Source of the DNA: an uncultured Pelagibacteraceae bacterium
GTDB lineage: Bacteria > Pseudomonadota > Alphaproteobacteria > Pelagibacterales > AG-422-B15
DNA length: 64,000 bases
Assembly (NCBI GenBank): GCA_902610585.1
Contig: CACLWE010000002.1
Span: forward strand, 1-64,000
Direction of reading: 5' to 3'
Shown here: positions 42,668-51,351 of the stretch, in pieces
Numbering within the stretch: position 1 is the first letter of the stretch
Layout: every line of letters begins with the position of its first letter
Position numbers and translations under genes: made by a program
The notes under the pieces: generated by a model
The model's input: the letters and a program-made list of their open reading frames with translations, nothing else
Database searches by the model: none
Told to the model about the DNA's origin: nothing

Positions 42668-44593
42668 TTACGGTTGCTTATTATCTTCTTTGACTTCCTC
42701 GAATTCAGCATCAACAACTTTTTCATTTTTCTGATCAGATCCAGCAGCTGAATTATCAGATGGCTCGTTTGGATTAGGAGCATCTTGTTGTTGAGCCTTA
42801 TACATTGCTTCACCTAATTTCATAGACGATTGAGTTAATGCTTCAAGTCCACTTTTAATCTTATCGGTATCATCTGAAGCAACAGCTTCTTTTAAAGCCT
42901 TAATATCGTTTTCAATTGTATTCTTTTCTTGCTCAGAAACCTTATCACCAAATTCTTTTAGATTTTTTTCAGCAGAGTGTATCATTGTGTCTGCTTGGTT
43001 TTTAATATCAACACCCTCTCGCTTTTTCTTATCTGCTTCCGCGTTGGCTTCAGCTTCCTTGACCATTTTGTCGATCTCTTCTTCACTCAAACCACCTGAT
43101 GCTTGTATTTTAATTTGCTGTTCTTTTCCTGTGCCTTTATCTTTTGCAGACACATTTACAATTCCATTAGCGTCAATATCAAATGTTACTTCAACTTGAG
43201 GAACACCCCTGGGCGCAGGTGGTATACCTACTAAGTCAAAGTTTCCAAGCAATTTATTATCTGCAGCCATTTCTCTCTCACCCTGGCATACTCGTATCGT
43301 TACAGCGGTCTGATTGTCATCAGCAGTTGAAAACACCTGACTTTTCTTTGTTGGAATTGTTGTATTTTTATCAATTAATTTTGTAAAAACACCTCCAAGT
43401 GTTTCAATACCAAGGGATAGAGGTGTAACATCAAGCAATAGTACATCCTTAACATCCCCTTGAAGAATACCAGCTTGAATAGCTGCACCCTGTGCAACAA
43501 CTTCATCTGGGTTTACTCCTTTATTAGGTTCTTTACCAAAGAAGTTTTTAACAGTTTCTATAACTTTAGGCATTCTTGTCATTCCACCAACCAAGACTAC
43601 CTCGTCAATTTCACCCGCACTCAATCCGGCATCCTTGAGAGCTGCATCACATGGTTTAATTGTTTTCTCAATTAAATCATCAACAAGTGTTTCAAGCTTT
43701 GCTCTAGTCACCTTGATATTTAAATGCTTGGGGCCTGATTGATCAGCTGTAATAAACGGTAAATTAATTTCTGTTTGAGACGTTGAAGATAGTTCGATCT
43801 TAGCCTTTTCAGCAGATTCTTTCAATCTTTGGAGTGCTAACTTGTCTTGAGTAAGGTCAATATTATTTTCTTTCTTAAATTCTTCAGCAAGATAATTTAA
43901 AAGACGAGTATCAAAATCCTCACCACCTAAAAATGTATCACCATTAGTTGACTTTACTTCAAAAACTCCATCGCCAATTTCTAGAATTGAAATATCAAAA
44001 GTACCACCGCCTAAATCATATACAGCAATAGTTTTGCCATCTTTCTTATCTAAACCATAAGCTAGTGCAGCAGCAGTTGGCTCATTAACGATTCTTTCAA
44101 CCTCAAGTCCAGCTATTTTGCCAGCATCTTTAGTAGCTTGTCTTTGGGCATCATTAAAGTAAGCAGGAACTGTGATGACAGCTTTTTCAACTTTTTCTCC
44201 TAAATACCTTTCTGCGTCTTCTTTTAATTTTTGAAGTACAAAAGCAGAAATTTGAGATGGTGAATATTTTTCAGATCCTGACTCTACCCATGCGTCACCA
44301 TTTTCAGATTTAATGATCTTAAAAGGCACCATGTCAGCATCTTTTTTGACCATTGGGTCTTCGAAAGACCTGCCAATAAGTCTCTTGATCGCAAAAAATG
44401 TATTTTCGGGATTTGTGACGCCTTGCCTTTTTGCAGGTTGTCCCACTAACTTTTCTTCGTCACTTCCAAAACTTATAATTGAAGGCGTTGTTCTAGATCC
44501 TTCAGCATTTTCAATAACCTTGGGATCCTTTCCATCCATTATCGAGATACAGCTATTTGTAGTCCCTAAATCTATTCCTATTACTTTTGCCAT
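42668..44593 (-). CDS. dnaK: Chaperone protein DnaK (Hsp70)
   Basis: A 641-residue Hsp70. [17 protein letters not shown] opens the ATPase domain, [16 protein letters not shown] and [10 protein letters not shown] are the nucleotide motifs, and the substrate-binding domain starts at [14 protein letters not shown]. The acidic C-terminal tail is [10 protein letters not shown]. No deletions are visible. It precedes dnaJ. Upstream lies a 117-base gap with a heat-shock-like promoter, so it need not depend on grpE transcription. Confidence 0.99.
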   Translation of the reverse strand: MAKVIGIDLGTTNSCISIMDGKDPKVIENAEGSRTTPSIISFGSDEEKLVGQPAKRQGVTNPENTFFAIKRLIGRSFEDPMVKKDADMVPFKIIKSENGDAWVESGSEKYSPSQISAFVLQKLKEDAERYLGEKVEKAVITVPAYFNDAQRQATKDAGKIAGLEVERIVNEPTAAALAYGLDKKDGKTIAVYDLGGGTFDISILEIGDGVFEVKSTNGDTFLGGEDFDTRLLNYLAEEFKKENNIDLTQDKLALQRLKESAEKAKIELSSTSQTEINLPFITADQSGPKHLNIKVTRAKLETLVDDLIEKTIKPCDAALKDAGLSAGEIDEVVLVGGMTRMPKVIETVKNFFGKEPNKGVNPDEVVAQGAAIQAGILQGDVKDVLLLDVTPLSLGIETLGGVFTKLIDKNTTIPTKKSQVFSTADDNQTAVTIRVCQGEREMAADNKLLGNFDLVGIPPAPRGVPQVEVTFDIDANGIVNVSAKDKGTGKEQQIKIQASGGLSEEEIDKMVKEAEANAEADKKKREGVDIKNQADTMIHSAEKNLKEFGDKVSEQEKNTIENDIKALKEAVASDDTDKIKSGLEALTQSSMKLGEAMYKAQQQDAPNPNEPSDNSAAGSDQKNEKVVDAEFEEVKEDNKQP

Positions 44594-44616
44594 ATTCTTA
44601 ATTTGATATTTGACCT

Positions 44617-44646
44617 ATATATGGGTAGTTGATTGTGCAGTACAAC
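44617..44646 (-). promoter_or_regulatory. Heat-shock (RpoH)-like promoter candidate for dnaKJ
   Basis: Read leftward, GTTG (44643-44646) and CCCATATAT (44617-44625) are spaced by 17 bases, near the alphaproteobacterial sigma-32 pattern CTTG / CCCATAT. The -10-like element ends 23 bases before the dnaK start codon, a sensible distance. No CIRCE inverted repeat is visible in this gap or before grpE. Confidence 0.45.
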
Positions 44647-44710
44647 CCCTTGTTGAAAAAAAGAGTTAAATAAGATTGTAAAATATTGCTATACTATCTT
44701 ATTGAATTCA

Positions 44711-45262
44711 TTAATCTTTTTTCTTAACCACGCCCACAAGTGCTGGTCTCAGAAGTCTATCTCCAATTTTGTATCCCTCTTGAACAACCTCAGCAACAGT
44801 TCCTGCTTCTTGATCATCCTTTTCCACTTCAAACATCGCTTGGTGGATATTCGGATCAAACTGCTCGCCCAGTGATTTTATTTGTTCAATCTTAAATCTT
44901 TCAAACGCAGATATAATTTGTTTTTCAGTAAGCTCAATTCCCTCAAATAGTTGTGATAAACCATCTGATTTTTCTTTTACTTCTTTGGATTTAACTGAAG
45001 TTATAGCTCTTTGGAGATTATCGAGTACTGATAATATCTCTTTTGCGAAATTTGAAATGACATAATTGCTTAAGTCCTCTTTTTCTCTATCAAATCTTTT
45101 TCTTAAATTTTCATTTTCAGCCATACTGGTTAGAAGCCTGCTCTCAAGCTCTTTAAGCTTATCATTATTATCAGCACCTGCTTCTTCAGTTTTTGCTTCA
45201 GAATTATTATCCACTTTGTCTGGCTTAGGGTCTAAATTTTTTTTATTTTTATTTTTGGCCAT
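44711..45262 (-). CDS. grpE: Nucleotide exchange factor GrpE
   Basis: GrpE releases ADP from DnaK. The 183-residue protein has a charged N-terminal tail (KKNLDPKPDKVDNNSEAKTE), a long coiled-coil (about 33-95), and the beta domain with LGEQFDPNIHQAMFEVEKDD and TVAEVVQEGYKIGDRLLRPALVGV. It is upstream of dnaK with a 117-base gap. The hrcA repressor gene that usually precedes grpE is absent; rph diverges instead. Confidence 0.96.
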   Translation of the reverse strand: MAKNKNKKNLDPKPDKVDNNSEAKTEEAGADNNDKLKELESRLLTSMAENENLRKRFDREKEDLSNYVISNFAKEILSVLDNLQRAITSVKSKEVKEKSDGLSQLFEGIELTEKQIISAFERFKIEQIKSLGEQFDPNIHQAMFEVEKDDQEAGTVAEVVQEGYKIGDRLLRPALVGVVKKKD

Positions 45263-45267
45263 AATTA

Positions 45268-45298
45268 ATTATGTAATGATCTATATTATTTTCGTCAA
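45268..45298 (-). promoter_or_regulatory. Possible sigma-70-like promoter of grpE
   Basis: Read leftward, TTGACG (45293-45298) matches the -35 consensus at five of six positions; CATAAT at 45268-45273 (19-base spacing) or TACATA at 45270-45275 (17-base spacing) could serve as -10. The -10 lies five to seven bases before the start codon, again implying little or no leader. Confidence 0.35.
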
Positions 45299-45305
45299 TA
45301 CATAG

Positions 45306-45311
45306 TATAAT
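45306..45311 (+). promoter_or_regulatory. -10 box just upstream of rph
   Basis: A perfect TATAAT lies nine bases before the rph ATG in the 58-base gap to grpE. The -35 region is not recognisable. Its position predicts transcription starting within about three bases of the start codon. Confidence 0.4.
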
Positions 45312-45320
45312 TTATCCCCA

Positions 45321-46034
45321 ATGAGAAATAATAGAAATATTAACCAACTAAGAGATATAGAAATAATTCCCAATTTTTCATGCAATCCGGAAGGCTCATG
45401 TTTAATTAAATGTGGCGATACGCATGTGATCTGCAGTGCTTCACTTGATAGAAATTTACCAAGATGGTTAAAAAATTCAGAGACCGGGTGGGTAACAGCA
45501 GAATATGGAATGTTACCAAGATCAACTTCTGAGAGAATGTCTAGAGAAGCAGCTAAAGGCAAACAATCTGGTAGAACACAGGAAATACAAAGACTAATTG
45601 GAAGATCATTAAGATCTATAGTTAATTTAGAAGACTTAAGAGAATTACAAATAATAATAGATTGTGATGTTATTCAAGCAGATGGTGGAACAAGAACTAC
45701 TTCAATCTCAGGATCATTTATTGCACTTCAATTGTGCATAAATCATATGCTTAACAAAAAAATTATAAAAAAAAATCCAATAAGTGAATATGTTGCCGCA
45801 ATCAGCTGTGGAATTATAAATGGTGAGCCTTATTTAGACTTAGATTTTGAAGAAGATCAAAATGCTGAAGTAGATGCAAACTTTGTAATGACAGAAAGTG
45901 GTAAATTAGTTGAAGTACAGATGACTTCAGAAAAAAAGCTTTGTGAGGAGAGGTCATTTAACGCAATGTTTGAACTTGCAAAATCAGGGATTTCCGAGAT
46001 TATCCAAATGCAAAAACAAATTTTAAGTGATTAA
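45321..46034 (+). CDS. rph: Ribonuclease PH
   Basis: A phosphorolytic 3' exonuclease that trims tRNA ends. The 237-residue protein has SGRTQEIQRLIGRSLRSIVNLE, the phosphate-binding CDVIQADGGTRTTSISGSFIALQ and the DLDFEEDQNAEVDANFVMTESG catalytic aspartates. Complete. rdgB overlaps its end by eight bases. Confidence 0.97.
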   Translation: MRNNRNINQLRDIEIIPNFSCNPEGSCLIKCGDTHVICSASLDRNLPRWLKNSETGWVTAEYGMLPRSTSERMSREAAKGKQSGRTQEIQRLIGRSLRSIVNLEDLRELQIIIDCDVIQADGGTRTTSISGSFIALQLCINHMLNKKIIKKNPISEYVAAISCGIINGEPYLDLDFEEDQNAEVDANFVMTESGKLVEVQMTSEKKLCEERSFNAMFELAKSGISEIIQMQKQILSD

Positions 46035-46641
46035 AAATATAAAAGAAATAGTTATTGCCAGTCATAACGAGGGAAAGGTGAGAGAAATCAGATCTTTATT
46101 AAGGCCAATGGGATTCAAAATTTACTCTGCAAAAAATTTTTGTATCAATGAACCAATTGAAAACGGAAAAACTTTTAAAGAAAATTCTCTAATAAAATCA
46201 AAAAATGCTGCCAAAAAATCGGGCGTTCCTGCCATAGCTGACGATAGTGGTCTTTGTATTTTATCGCTTGGTAATCAACCTGGAATATATTCAGCCAGAT
46301 GGGCAGGGAAGGATAAAAATTTCGATACGGCAATCAGAAAAATTCAAAAAAAAATTTACAAAAATAATCATGTTAGTAAGAGCTCTCGAAAAGCTTTTTT
46401 TTGTTGTGCTTTATCCATTTATTTTCCAGATAATGATTACAGAGTATTCGAAGGAAAAATATATGGACATGTTCAATTTCCCCCTCTAGGCAAAAATGGC
46501 TTTGGATATGATCCCATATTCGTACCAATTGGATATAAAAAAACATTTGGTGAAATGAATTTCAATTATAAGGAAAGAATCAGTCATCGATCAATAGCGT
46601 TTAAAAAAATGAAAACGTATTTAGAAAGATTTAAAGCTTAA
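46027..46641 (+). CDS. rdgB: dITP/XTP pyrophosphatase (RdgB/HAM1)
   Basis: Removes ITP and XTP from the nucleotide pool. IVIASHNEGKVREIRSLL is the substrate-loop motif, AIADDSGLCILSLGNQPGIYSARWAG the catalytic aspartates, and GKNGFGYDPIFVP then ISHRSIAF the base-binding end. The start is a GTG inside the rph end; no nearer ATG precedes the homologous region. It converges with the lpoA-like gene, overlapping by four bases. Confidence 0.96.
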   Translation: MIKNIKEIVIASHNEGKVREIRSLLRPMGFKIYSAKNFCINEPIENGKTFKENSLIKSKNAAKKSGVPAIADDSGLCILSLGNQPGIYSARWAGKDKNFDTAIRKIQKKIYKNNHVSKSSRKAFFCCALSIYFPDNDYRVFEGKIYGHVQFPPLGKNGFGYDPIFVPIGYKKTFGEMNFNYKERISHRSIAFKKMKTYLERFKA

Positions 46642-47930
46642 TTTAATAGACTAAATTTTTGATTCTTTATCCTATATATTTTTGGTTGACGTGAGACATT
46701 GCCATTTGAATTCATTTTAAACCACCCATTTATGCCAATAAAGCCATTGGAGTTATGCAGCTTTTTTATAGTGAAATTGTTTTTGCCTTGATGAAGATTA
46801 CTGATGAGTCCAACTATATCGTAACTTAACGCTGCTAAAGAGTGTGGCTTAGAATCAAAAATTTCAAAATACATATTCTCAAATTTTCTTCTATTATCGA
46901 TGTCAAGTGACGTGAAGTAAGCATTTTCTAAACCTGGTTCTTTTAATGCTAAATTTTTTGCCCACAATGAACTACCAATATATTGTACTTTTTTAGGATC
47001 CACATCATAGTATGGAAGTATGGAGCTGAAGTTTGATACTTCTTGAAAATTTTGTGCAAAAATTAATAAAGCTTCAAAGTTTAATTCACCGTAGGTATCT
47101 AATTTTTTTAACTTCTTTAATTCTTCTTCAGCTTTTTCAGAATTTTCTTTTTCCAATTGTTTAATTTTGTTTTCTAAACTAGCTTTTCTTTCCTCAAAAT
47201 TTGAGACACTTTTTGAAATATTATAAAAATCTGGAGAGTTTGGATTATAGAAAGTGAAGATAAAGGAAGATAAATTGTTTGTAGACTGAAATTTTTTTAT
47301 TTCTCTTTCAACACGACTTCCAAATTCATTTCTAGGAACTAATACTGCATATTTTTTTAAATTACTCTTAATGGAATAGTTTAATAACTCTTTTATTTCA
47401 TCTTCCAATGTAAGCCCAAAAATATACAACCCATCTTTTTGTATTTCAGAATTATTAGAAAGCGCTATGATAGGTATATCTTCATTTTTTGTAATCTCTC
47501 TAACCTGACTTACTTTATTTGAGAAAACTGGTCCAATAATTATGTCTATATCATCTTCAAGTATTTTATATAATTGAGATAATAATTGTTCTTCGTCACC
47601 GGTATCAATTATAGAAAATATAATTTTTTTATTATTTTTTTTTTCAATTGCTAATTGAGCTGAGTTTAATAAGGATTGACCAATTTGATAATGTTTTCCG
47701 CTTAAAGGTAGCATTAAAACAACGTTAAGAAATTGCCTTTGAGTAATATCATTATCTTCTTTTAAAGGCTGAATTGATAGCGAATTATTTTTTTTATTAT
47801 TATTATCTAATTTTACAGATTTATTATTTGTGATAGTTTCATTTTGGTAATTAGTCGGTGTTTCACAACCAAGAAAGCTAATAAAAGTAAAAAAAGTCGT
47901 TAATAGTATAATTTTTTTTTTAAAATACAT
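46638..47930 (-). CDS. LpoA/YraM-like penicillin-binding protein activator lipoprotein
   Basis: A 430-residue lipoprotein: signal with lipobox SFLGCETP (Cys22), a low-complexity linker rich in Asn and Lys to about residue 65, then a periplasmic-binding-protein-like fold (LNVVLMLPLSGKHYQIGQSLLNSAQLAI; IDIIIGPVFSNKV; YIFGLTLEDEI). A lysine/glutamate coiled-coil interrupts the fold near 245-275. Relatives of E. coli LpoA stimulate PBP1a from the outer membrane, and adjacency to rsmI and dolP matches that locus. Whether it activates a PBP here is inferred. Its ATG abuts the rsmI ATG with no base between. Confidence 0.8.
   Translation of the reverse strand: MYFKKKIILLTTFFTFISFLGCETPTNYQNETITNNKSVKLDNNNKKNNSLSIQPLKEDNDITQRQFLNVVLMLPLSGKHYQIGQSLLNSAQLAIEKKNNKKIIFSIIDTGDEEQLLSQLYKILEDDIDIIIGPVFSNKVSQVREITKNEDIPIIALSNNSEIQKDGLYIFGLTLEDEIKELLNYSIKSNLKKYAVLVPRNEFGSRVEREIKKFQSTNNLSSFIFTFYNPNSPDFYNISKSVSNFEERKASLENKIKQLEKENSEKAEEELKKLKKLDTYGELNFEALLIFAQNFQEVSNFSSILPYYDVDPKKVQYIGSSLWAKNLALKEPGLENAYFTSLDIDNRRKFENMYFEIFDSKPHSLAALSYDIVGLISNLHQGKNNFTIKKLHNSNGFIGINGWFKMNSNGNVSRQPKIYRIKNQKFSLLN
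47907..47912 (+). promoter_or_regulatory. -10 box of rsmI inside the lpoA-like signal sequence
   Basis: A perfect TATAAT on the plus strand lies 18 bases before the rsmI ATG and within codons of the divergent lipoprotein signal peptide. There is no intergenic DNA, so the rsmI promoter has to lie within that gene. No clear -35 box. Confidence 0.4.
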
Positions 47931-48827
47931 ATGAGCATAAAATTAGATAATGGTTATATTAATGAATTATTAAAATACGAAAAGGTTCAAAATGGATTAT
48001 ACATTGTGGCCACTCCCATCGGTAATTTAGGTGATATTACCTTACGAGCTCTAAAAATCCTTTCTTGTGTAGATTTAATCTTATGTGAGGATACTCGCAT
48101 AAGTAAAAAATTAACAAATAAATATGGAATTAAAACGAAACTAAAGCCATTTCACAAATTTAATTCAAAAAAATCTATTCCCATAATAATAAAAAAATTG
48201 GTGGTGGGGCAATCAATCGCAATAATATCCGATGCAGGAACACCAATAATTTCAGACCCAGGATTAGATCTTATAAAGATTTGTGACGAAAAAAAAGTTG
48301 ATGTATTTTCATTGCCTGGTCCATCAGCAACAATAGCAAGTTATGTTTTGTCTAGTTTTGCTGAAAAATCATTTATGTTTAGAAGTTTTTTTCCAAGACA
48401 TAAAAAAGAGGCTTTAAAAGAAATAGATTTAATAAAAAAAATTGGTTGCGCAGTAATATTTTTTGAATCACCTCAACGGATTCTTAAAACACTCAATTTT
48501 ATCAATGATTATTATGGAAGCTGCTATATAACTTTTGTTAGAGAGTTAACAAAAAAAAATGAGGAAGTAATTAATTCAAATATTACATCAGTTATTGAAA
48601 AATTAAGAAATAGAAAGAAAATTTTAGGCGAAATAACCTTTATAGTTAAACCTCTTTATCATCTGAAAGAAAATAAAATTTCAAGTAAAGAAATTTTAAC
48701 CTTATCCGATCAACTTATTAAATCTGGTCTTAATATTTCCAAAATTTCAAAAATTATTTCAAGTGACTTTGATGTTTCTAAAAGAGAGGTATATCAATTA
48801 CTAATAAAAAATAAGCAAAGTTCCTAA
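47931..48827 (+). CDS. rsmI: 16S rRNA (cytidine-1402-2'-O) methyltransferase RsmI
   Basis: A SAM-dependent rRNA methyltransferase of 298 residues. GLYIVATPIGNLGDITLRALKIL and LCEDTRISKKL are the substrate-binding start, SDAGTPIISDPG the SAM site and SLPGPSATIASYVLSSF the next loop. It is the first gene of the rightward run with dolP and gshB. The N-terminal ~20 residues before GLYIV have no alternative start. Confidence 0.95.
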   Translation: MSIKLDNGYINELLKYEKVQNGLYIVATPIGNLGDITLRALKILSCVDLILCEDTRISKKLTNKYGIKTKLKPFHKFNSKKSIPIIIKKLVVGQSIAIISDAGTPIISDPGLDLIKICDEKKVDVFSLPGPSATIASYVLSSFAEKSFMFRSFFPRHKKEALKEIDLIKKIGCAVIFFESPQRILKTLNFINDYYGSCYITFVRELTKKNEEVINSNITSVIEKLRNRKKILGEITFIVKPLYHLKENKISSKEILTLSDQLIKSGLNISKISKIISSDFDVSKREVYQLLIKNKQSS

Positions 48828-48835
48828 TTTTGATA

Positions 48836-48841
48836 TATAAT
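48836..48841 (+). promoter_or_regulatory. -10 box before the BON-domain lipoprotein gene
   Basis: A perfect TATAAT lies 11 bases before the ATG at 48853, in the 25-base gap after rsmI. No convincing -35 box is seen. Short predicted leader, as at several other genes here. Confidence 0.38.
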
Positions 48842-48852
48842 CATTTTTAATA

Positions 48853-49443
48853 ATGAATGTTAAATTTATATTTTCCTTAGTTTATATAACCCTTCTATGT
48901 ATCCTGTTTGCTCATTGCACACAAGTTGCAACTGGAACAGCGGTAAAGTTGGTTACTGTCAATCAAGAAGACAGATCAATTGGAGAGTTTGTTGATGACA
49001 CGATTATAAAGGCTTCAATCAAAAATACATACTTTGATCAAAACGGAGAATTATTTTTTAATATTGATGTGGAAGTCTCAGAAGGTAGAGTTTTACTAAC
49101 TGGGACTGTAGAAAATATAGATCTTAAAATTGAAGCAACTCGGATTGCCTGGGGAGTAACAGGGGTACAAACTGTTATTAATGAAATACAAGTATCAAAC
49201 TCAGATAATATAATTAACTTTGCTGACGATCTTGTTATTAGCACAAAGGTAAAAGGAAAATTAATATTAGATGAAAATATAAATTCATTGAATTATAGCA
49301 TTGAGACAGTTAATAAGCTGGTTTACATTATAGGTATTGCAAAAAGTGAGAATGAACGAGATTTAGTAATAAATATTGCCAGAGAAGTATATGGTGTAGA
49401 GGAAGTATTAGACTATATCTCAATTCAAACTGATGAAATTTAA
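48853..49443 (+). CDS. BON-domain outer-membrane lipoprotein (DolP/YraP-like)
   Basis: The 196-residue product has a lipoprotein signal (LLCILFAHCTQVATGT, Cys22) and two BON domains: residues ~48-115 (IGEFVDDTIIKASIKN... VLLTGTVENIDLKIEATRIAWGVTGVQTVINEI) and ~120-190. DolP supports BAM activity and outer-membrane integrity in E. coli; location after rsmI and near lpoA mirrors that locus. Function here is inferred by family and context. Confidence 0.83.
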   Translation: MNVKFIFSLVYITLLCILFAHCTQVATGTAVKLVTVNQEDRSIGEFVDDTIIKASIKNTYFDQNGELFFNIDVEVSEGRVLLTGTVENIDLKIEATRIAWGVTGVQTVINEIQVSNSDNIINFADDLVISTKVKGKLILDENINSLNYSIETVNKLVYIIGIAKSENERDLVINIAREVYGVEEVLDYISIQTDEI

Positions 49444-49448
49444 TTTAA

Positions 49449-50378
49449 ATGAATATCGGATTTCAAATAGATGAAATTGACAAGCTTAATGTCAAGACTG
49501 ATAGTTCTTTACCACTAATATTAGAGTCTCAAAAAAGAAATAATAAAAATTTTTATTTTTTACCAAGCAGTCTCACTTACAAAAATAATTTAGTTTATGC
49601 ACAAGCTAGAGAAATCACTTTTAAAAATAATAAATTAGAAAATTATATAATTGGCAATTCAAAACAAGTCAGGGTTGATAATTTCAGATATGTTTTTGTT
49701 CGACAAGATCCGCCTTATAACATGGAATATATTTCTTCTATGCACCTTCTAGAACAAGTCAAAGGATCAACGGAGTTTATAAATCATCCAAGGGGGATAA
49801 GAAATGCACCAGAAAAAATATCAATGCTGGCATACAAAAAAATTATACCTCCAACAATTATTACAAGAACAAAAAAAGAAATAAACGACTTTACCAAGAA
49901 AAATGGTAAGTGTGTAATTAAACCTCTATACGGTAATGGAGGTGAAAGTATATTTTTGCTTAATAGTCAGGATGAAAATTATAATCAAATCACAGAAAGG
50001 TTTATAGATGAGTTTAAAGAACCATTTATTATTCAAAAGTTTCTCCCACAAATCAAATATGGAGATAAAAGAATTATCTTAATTAATGGAGAGCCAATTG
50101 CAGCTTTGAGAAGGATACCTAAAAAAAACGAAATTCGCTCGAATATTCATGTCGGAGGAAACTGCGAGCCAATCAAAATATCAACACAAGATCTGAAAAT
50201 CTGTAATGCAATTAAACAATTTTTAAAAGACGAAGGGCTTTTTTTTGTAGGTATAGATATAATTGGTAAGTATTTAACCGAAATTAATGTTACCTCGCCA
50301 ACCTGTATTCAAGAAATTAAAAAACTTCACAGAATTGACATATCAAAAATAATTTGGGATCAGCTTTCAAAAAACTGA
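49449..50378 (+). CDS. gshB: Glutathione synthetase
   Basis: An ATP-grasp ligase of 309 residues joining gamma-glutamylcysteine and glycine. GFQIDEIDKLNVKTDSSL opens the family, FRYVFVRQDPPYNMEYISSMHLLE is the substrate region, GKCVIKPLYGNGGESIFLL is the ATP-binding lysine and glycine loop, and FVGIDIIGKYLTEINVTSPT the metal-binding end. gshA is not in the window. It follows dolP after five bases. Confidence 0.95.
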   Translation: MNIGFQIDEIDKLNVKTDSSLPLILESQKRNNKNFYFLPSSLTYKNNLVYAQAREITFKNNKLENYIIGNSKQVRVDNFRYVFVRQDPPYNMEYISSMHLLEQVKGSTEFINHPRGIRNAPEKISMLAYKKIIPPTIITRTKKEINDFTKKNGKCVIKPLYGNGGESIFLLNSQDENYNQITERFIDEFKEPFIIQKFLPQIKYGDKRIILINGEPIAALRRIPKKNEIRSNIHVGGNCEPIKISTQDLKICNAIKQFLKDEGLFFVGIDIIGKYLTEINVTSPTCIQEIKKLHRIDISKIIWDQLSKN

Positions 50379-50388
50379 TTAATTTATT

Positions 50389-51351
50389 ATGAGTATACAG
50401 GCCAAAATTCTCAACTTTATGCTTAAAAAATTTGTAAAGGACGTTCAGCCTCCTGTTGACCAAAGATCTTACATTGAAGCAAGAAAAATGATGAACCAAG
50501 AAGGTTATACTGATCATGATATTTCATTGGGATCAAAGATATTACAAAAAATAATCTTTAATAGAGTTACATCGTCTATCAGTGTTAATGAAATTAATTT
50601 AAATGGTATTAGAACTTTACACTTTATGGATGAAAAATCTGATAAAGAAAAGTGTATTCTATATTTCCATGGCGGAGGATATGTTGCTGGGTCACCAGAA
50701 ACACATCAAAACATGCTTGTAACACTAGCAAAGTTATCCTCAATTCAAATATTTGCTATTGATTATTCACTGTCGCCTGAAAGTATATTTCCTAAGGCAA
50801 TCAATGAAGCAATAAATAGTTATAACGCATTATTAGAAAAAGGATTTAAAAATAAAAATATATTTTTTGGTGGGGACTCTGCTGGAGGCAATCTATCACT
50901 GGTCAGTACTCTAAAATTACAGGAATTAGATCAAAAATTACCCTCAAAACTTTTTTTACTATCACCTTGGACTGACTTAACCGGAGAGGGGAGAAGTATC
51001 AAAGAAAATTCAAAGTCAGATCCATATTTGTCATATGATAATTGGTTGAATACATCACTCTCTATGCAGAAAACTGTAAAAGAATGGTATGCTCCAAATC
51101 AGAATTATAGAAATCCTCTTATATCACCAGTTTTTGCTGATTATTTTAATTATCCAAAAACATTGATTCAGGTTAGTGACATTGAAATATTGTATAGCGA
51201 TTCCCTGGATCTTGAGTCTAAAATAAAAGATGGAAATAATGAAGTGAGTCTCAGTATTTACAAAAACTTACCTCATGTCTGGCAGATATTTGGTTTTTTA
51301 CCTGAAGCAAAGCAAGCGCTTAATGAGATTTCGAATTTTTTAAAAAATTAA
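50389..51351 (+). CDS. Alpha/beta hydrolase (HSL/acetyl-esterase family)
   Basis: A hormone-sensitive-lipase-type esterase of 320 residues. YFHGGGYVAGSPETHQNM is the oxyanion HGGG motif, FGGDSAGGNLSLVS holds the nucleophilic serine, and PLISPVFADYF with the C-terminal HVWQIFGF supplies the Asp/His end. The substrate (a short acyl ester) is unknown. It lies 10 bases after gshB and ends in a four-base overlap with convergent maeB. Confidence 0.88.
   Translation: MSIQAKILNFMLKKFVKDVQPPVDQRSYIEARKMMNQEGYTDHDISLGSKILQKIIFNRVTSSISVNEINLNGIRTLHFMDEKSDKEKCILYFHGGGYVAGSPETHQNMLVTLAKLSSIQIFAIDYSLSPESIFPKAINEAINSYNALLEKGFKNKNIFFGGDSAGGNLSLVSTLKLQELDQKLPSKLFLLSPWTDLTGEGRSIKENSKSDPYLSYDNWLNTSLSMQKTVKEWYAPNQNYRNPLISPVFADYFNYPKTLIQVSDIEILYSDSLDLESKIKDGNNEVSLSIYKNLPHVWQIFGFLPEAKQALNEISNFLKN

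Noticed and set aside
47911-47925. Ten-base T/A run in the lpoA-like signal sequence as a phase-variation switch
   Set aside because: Similar homopolymers are common throughout the window; no evidence of alternative frames or length variation.
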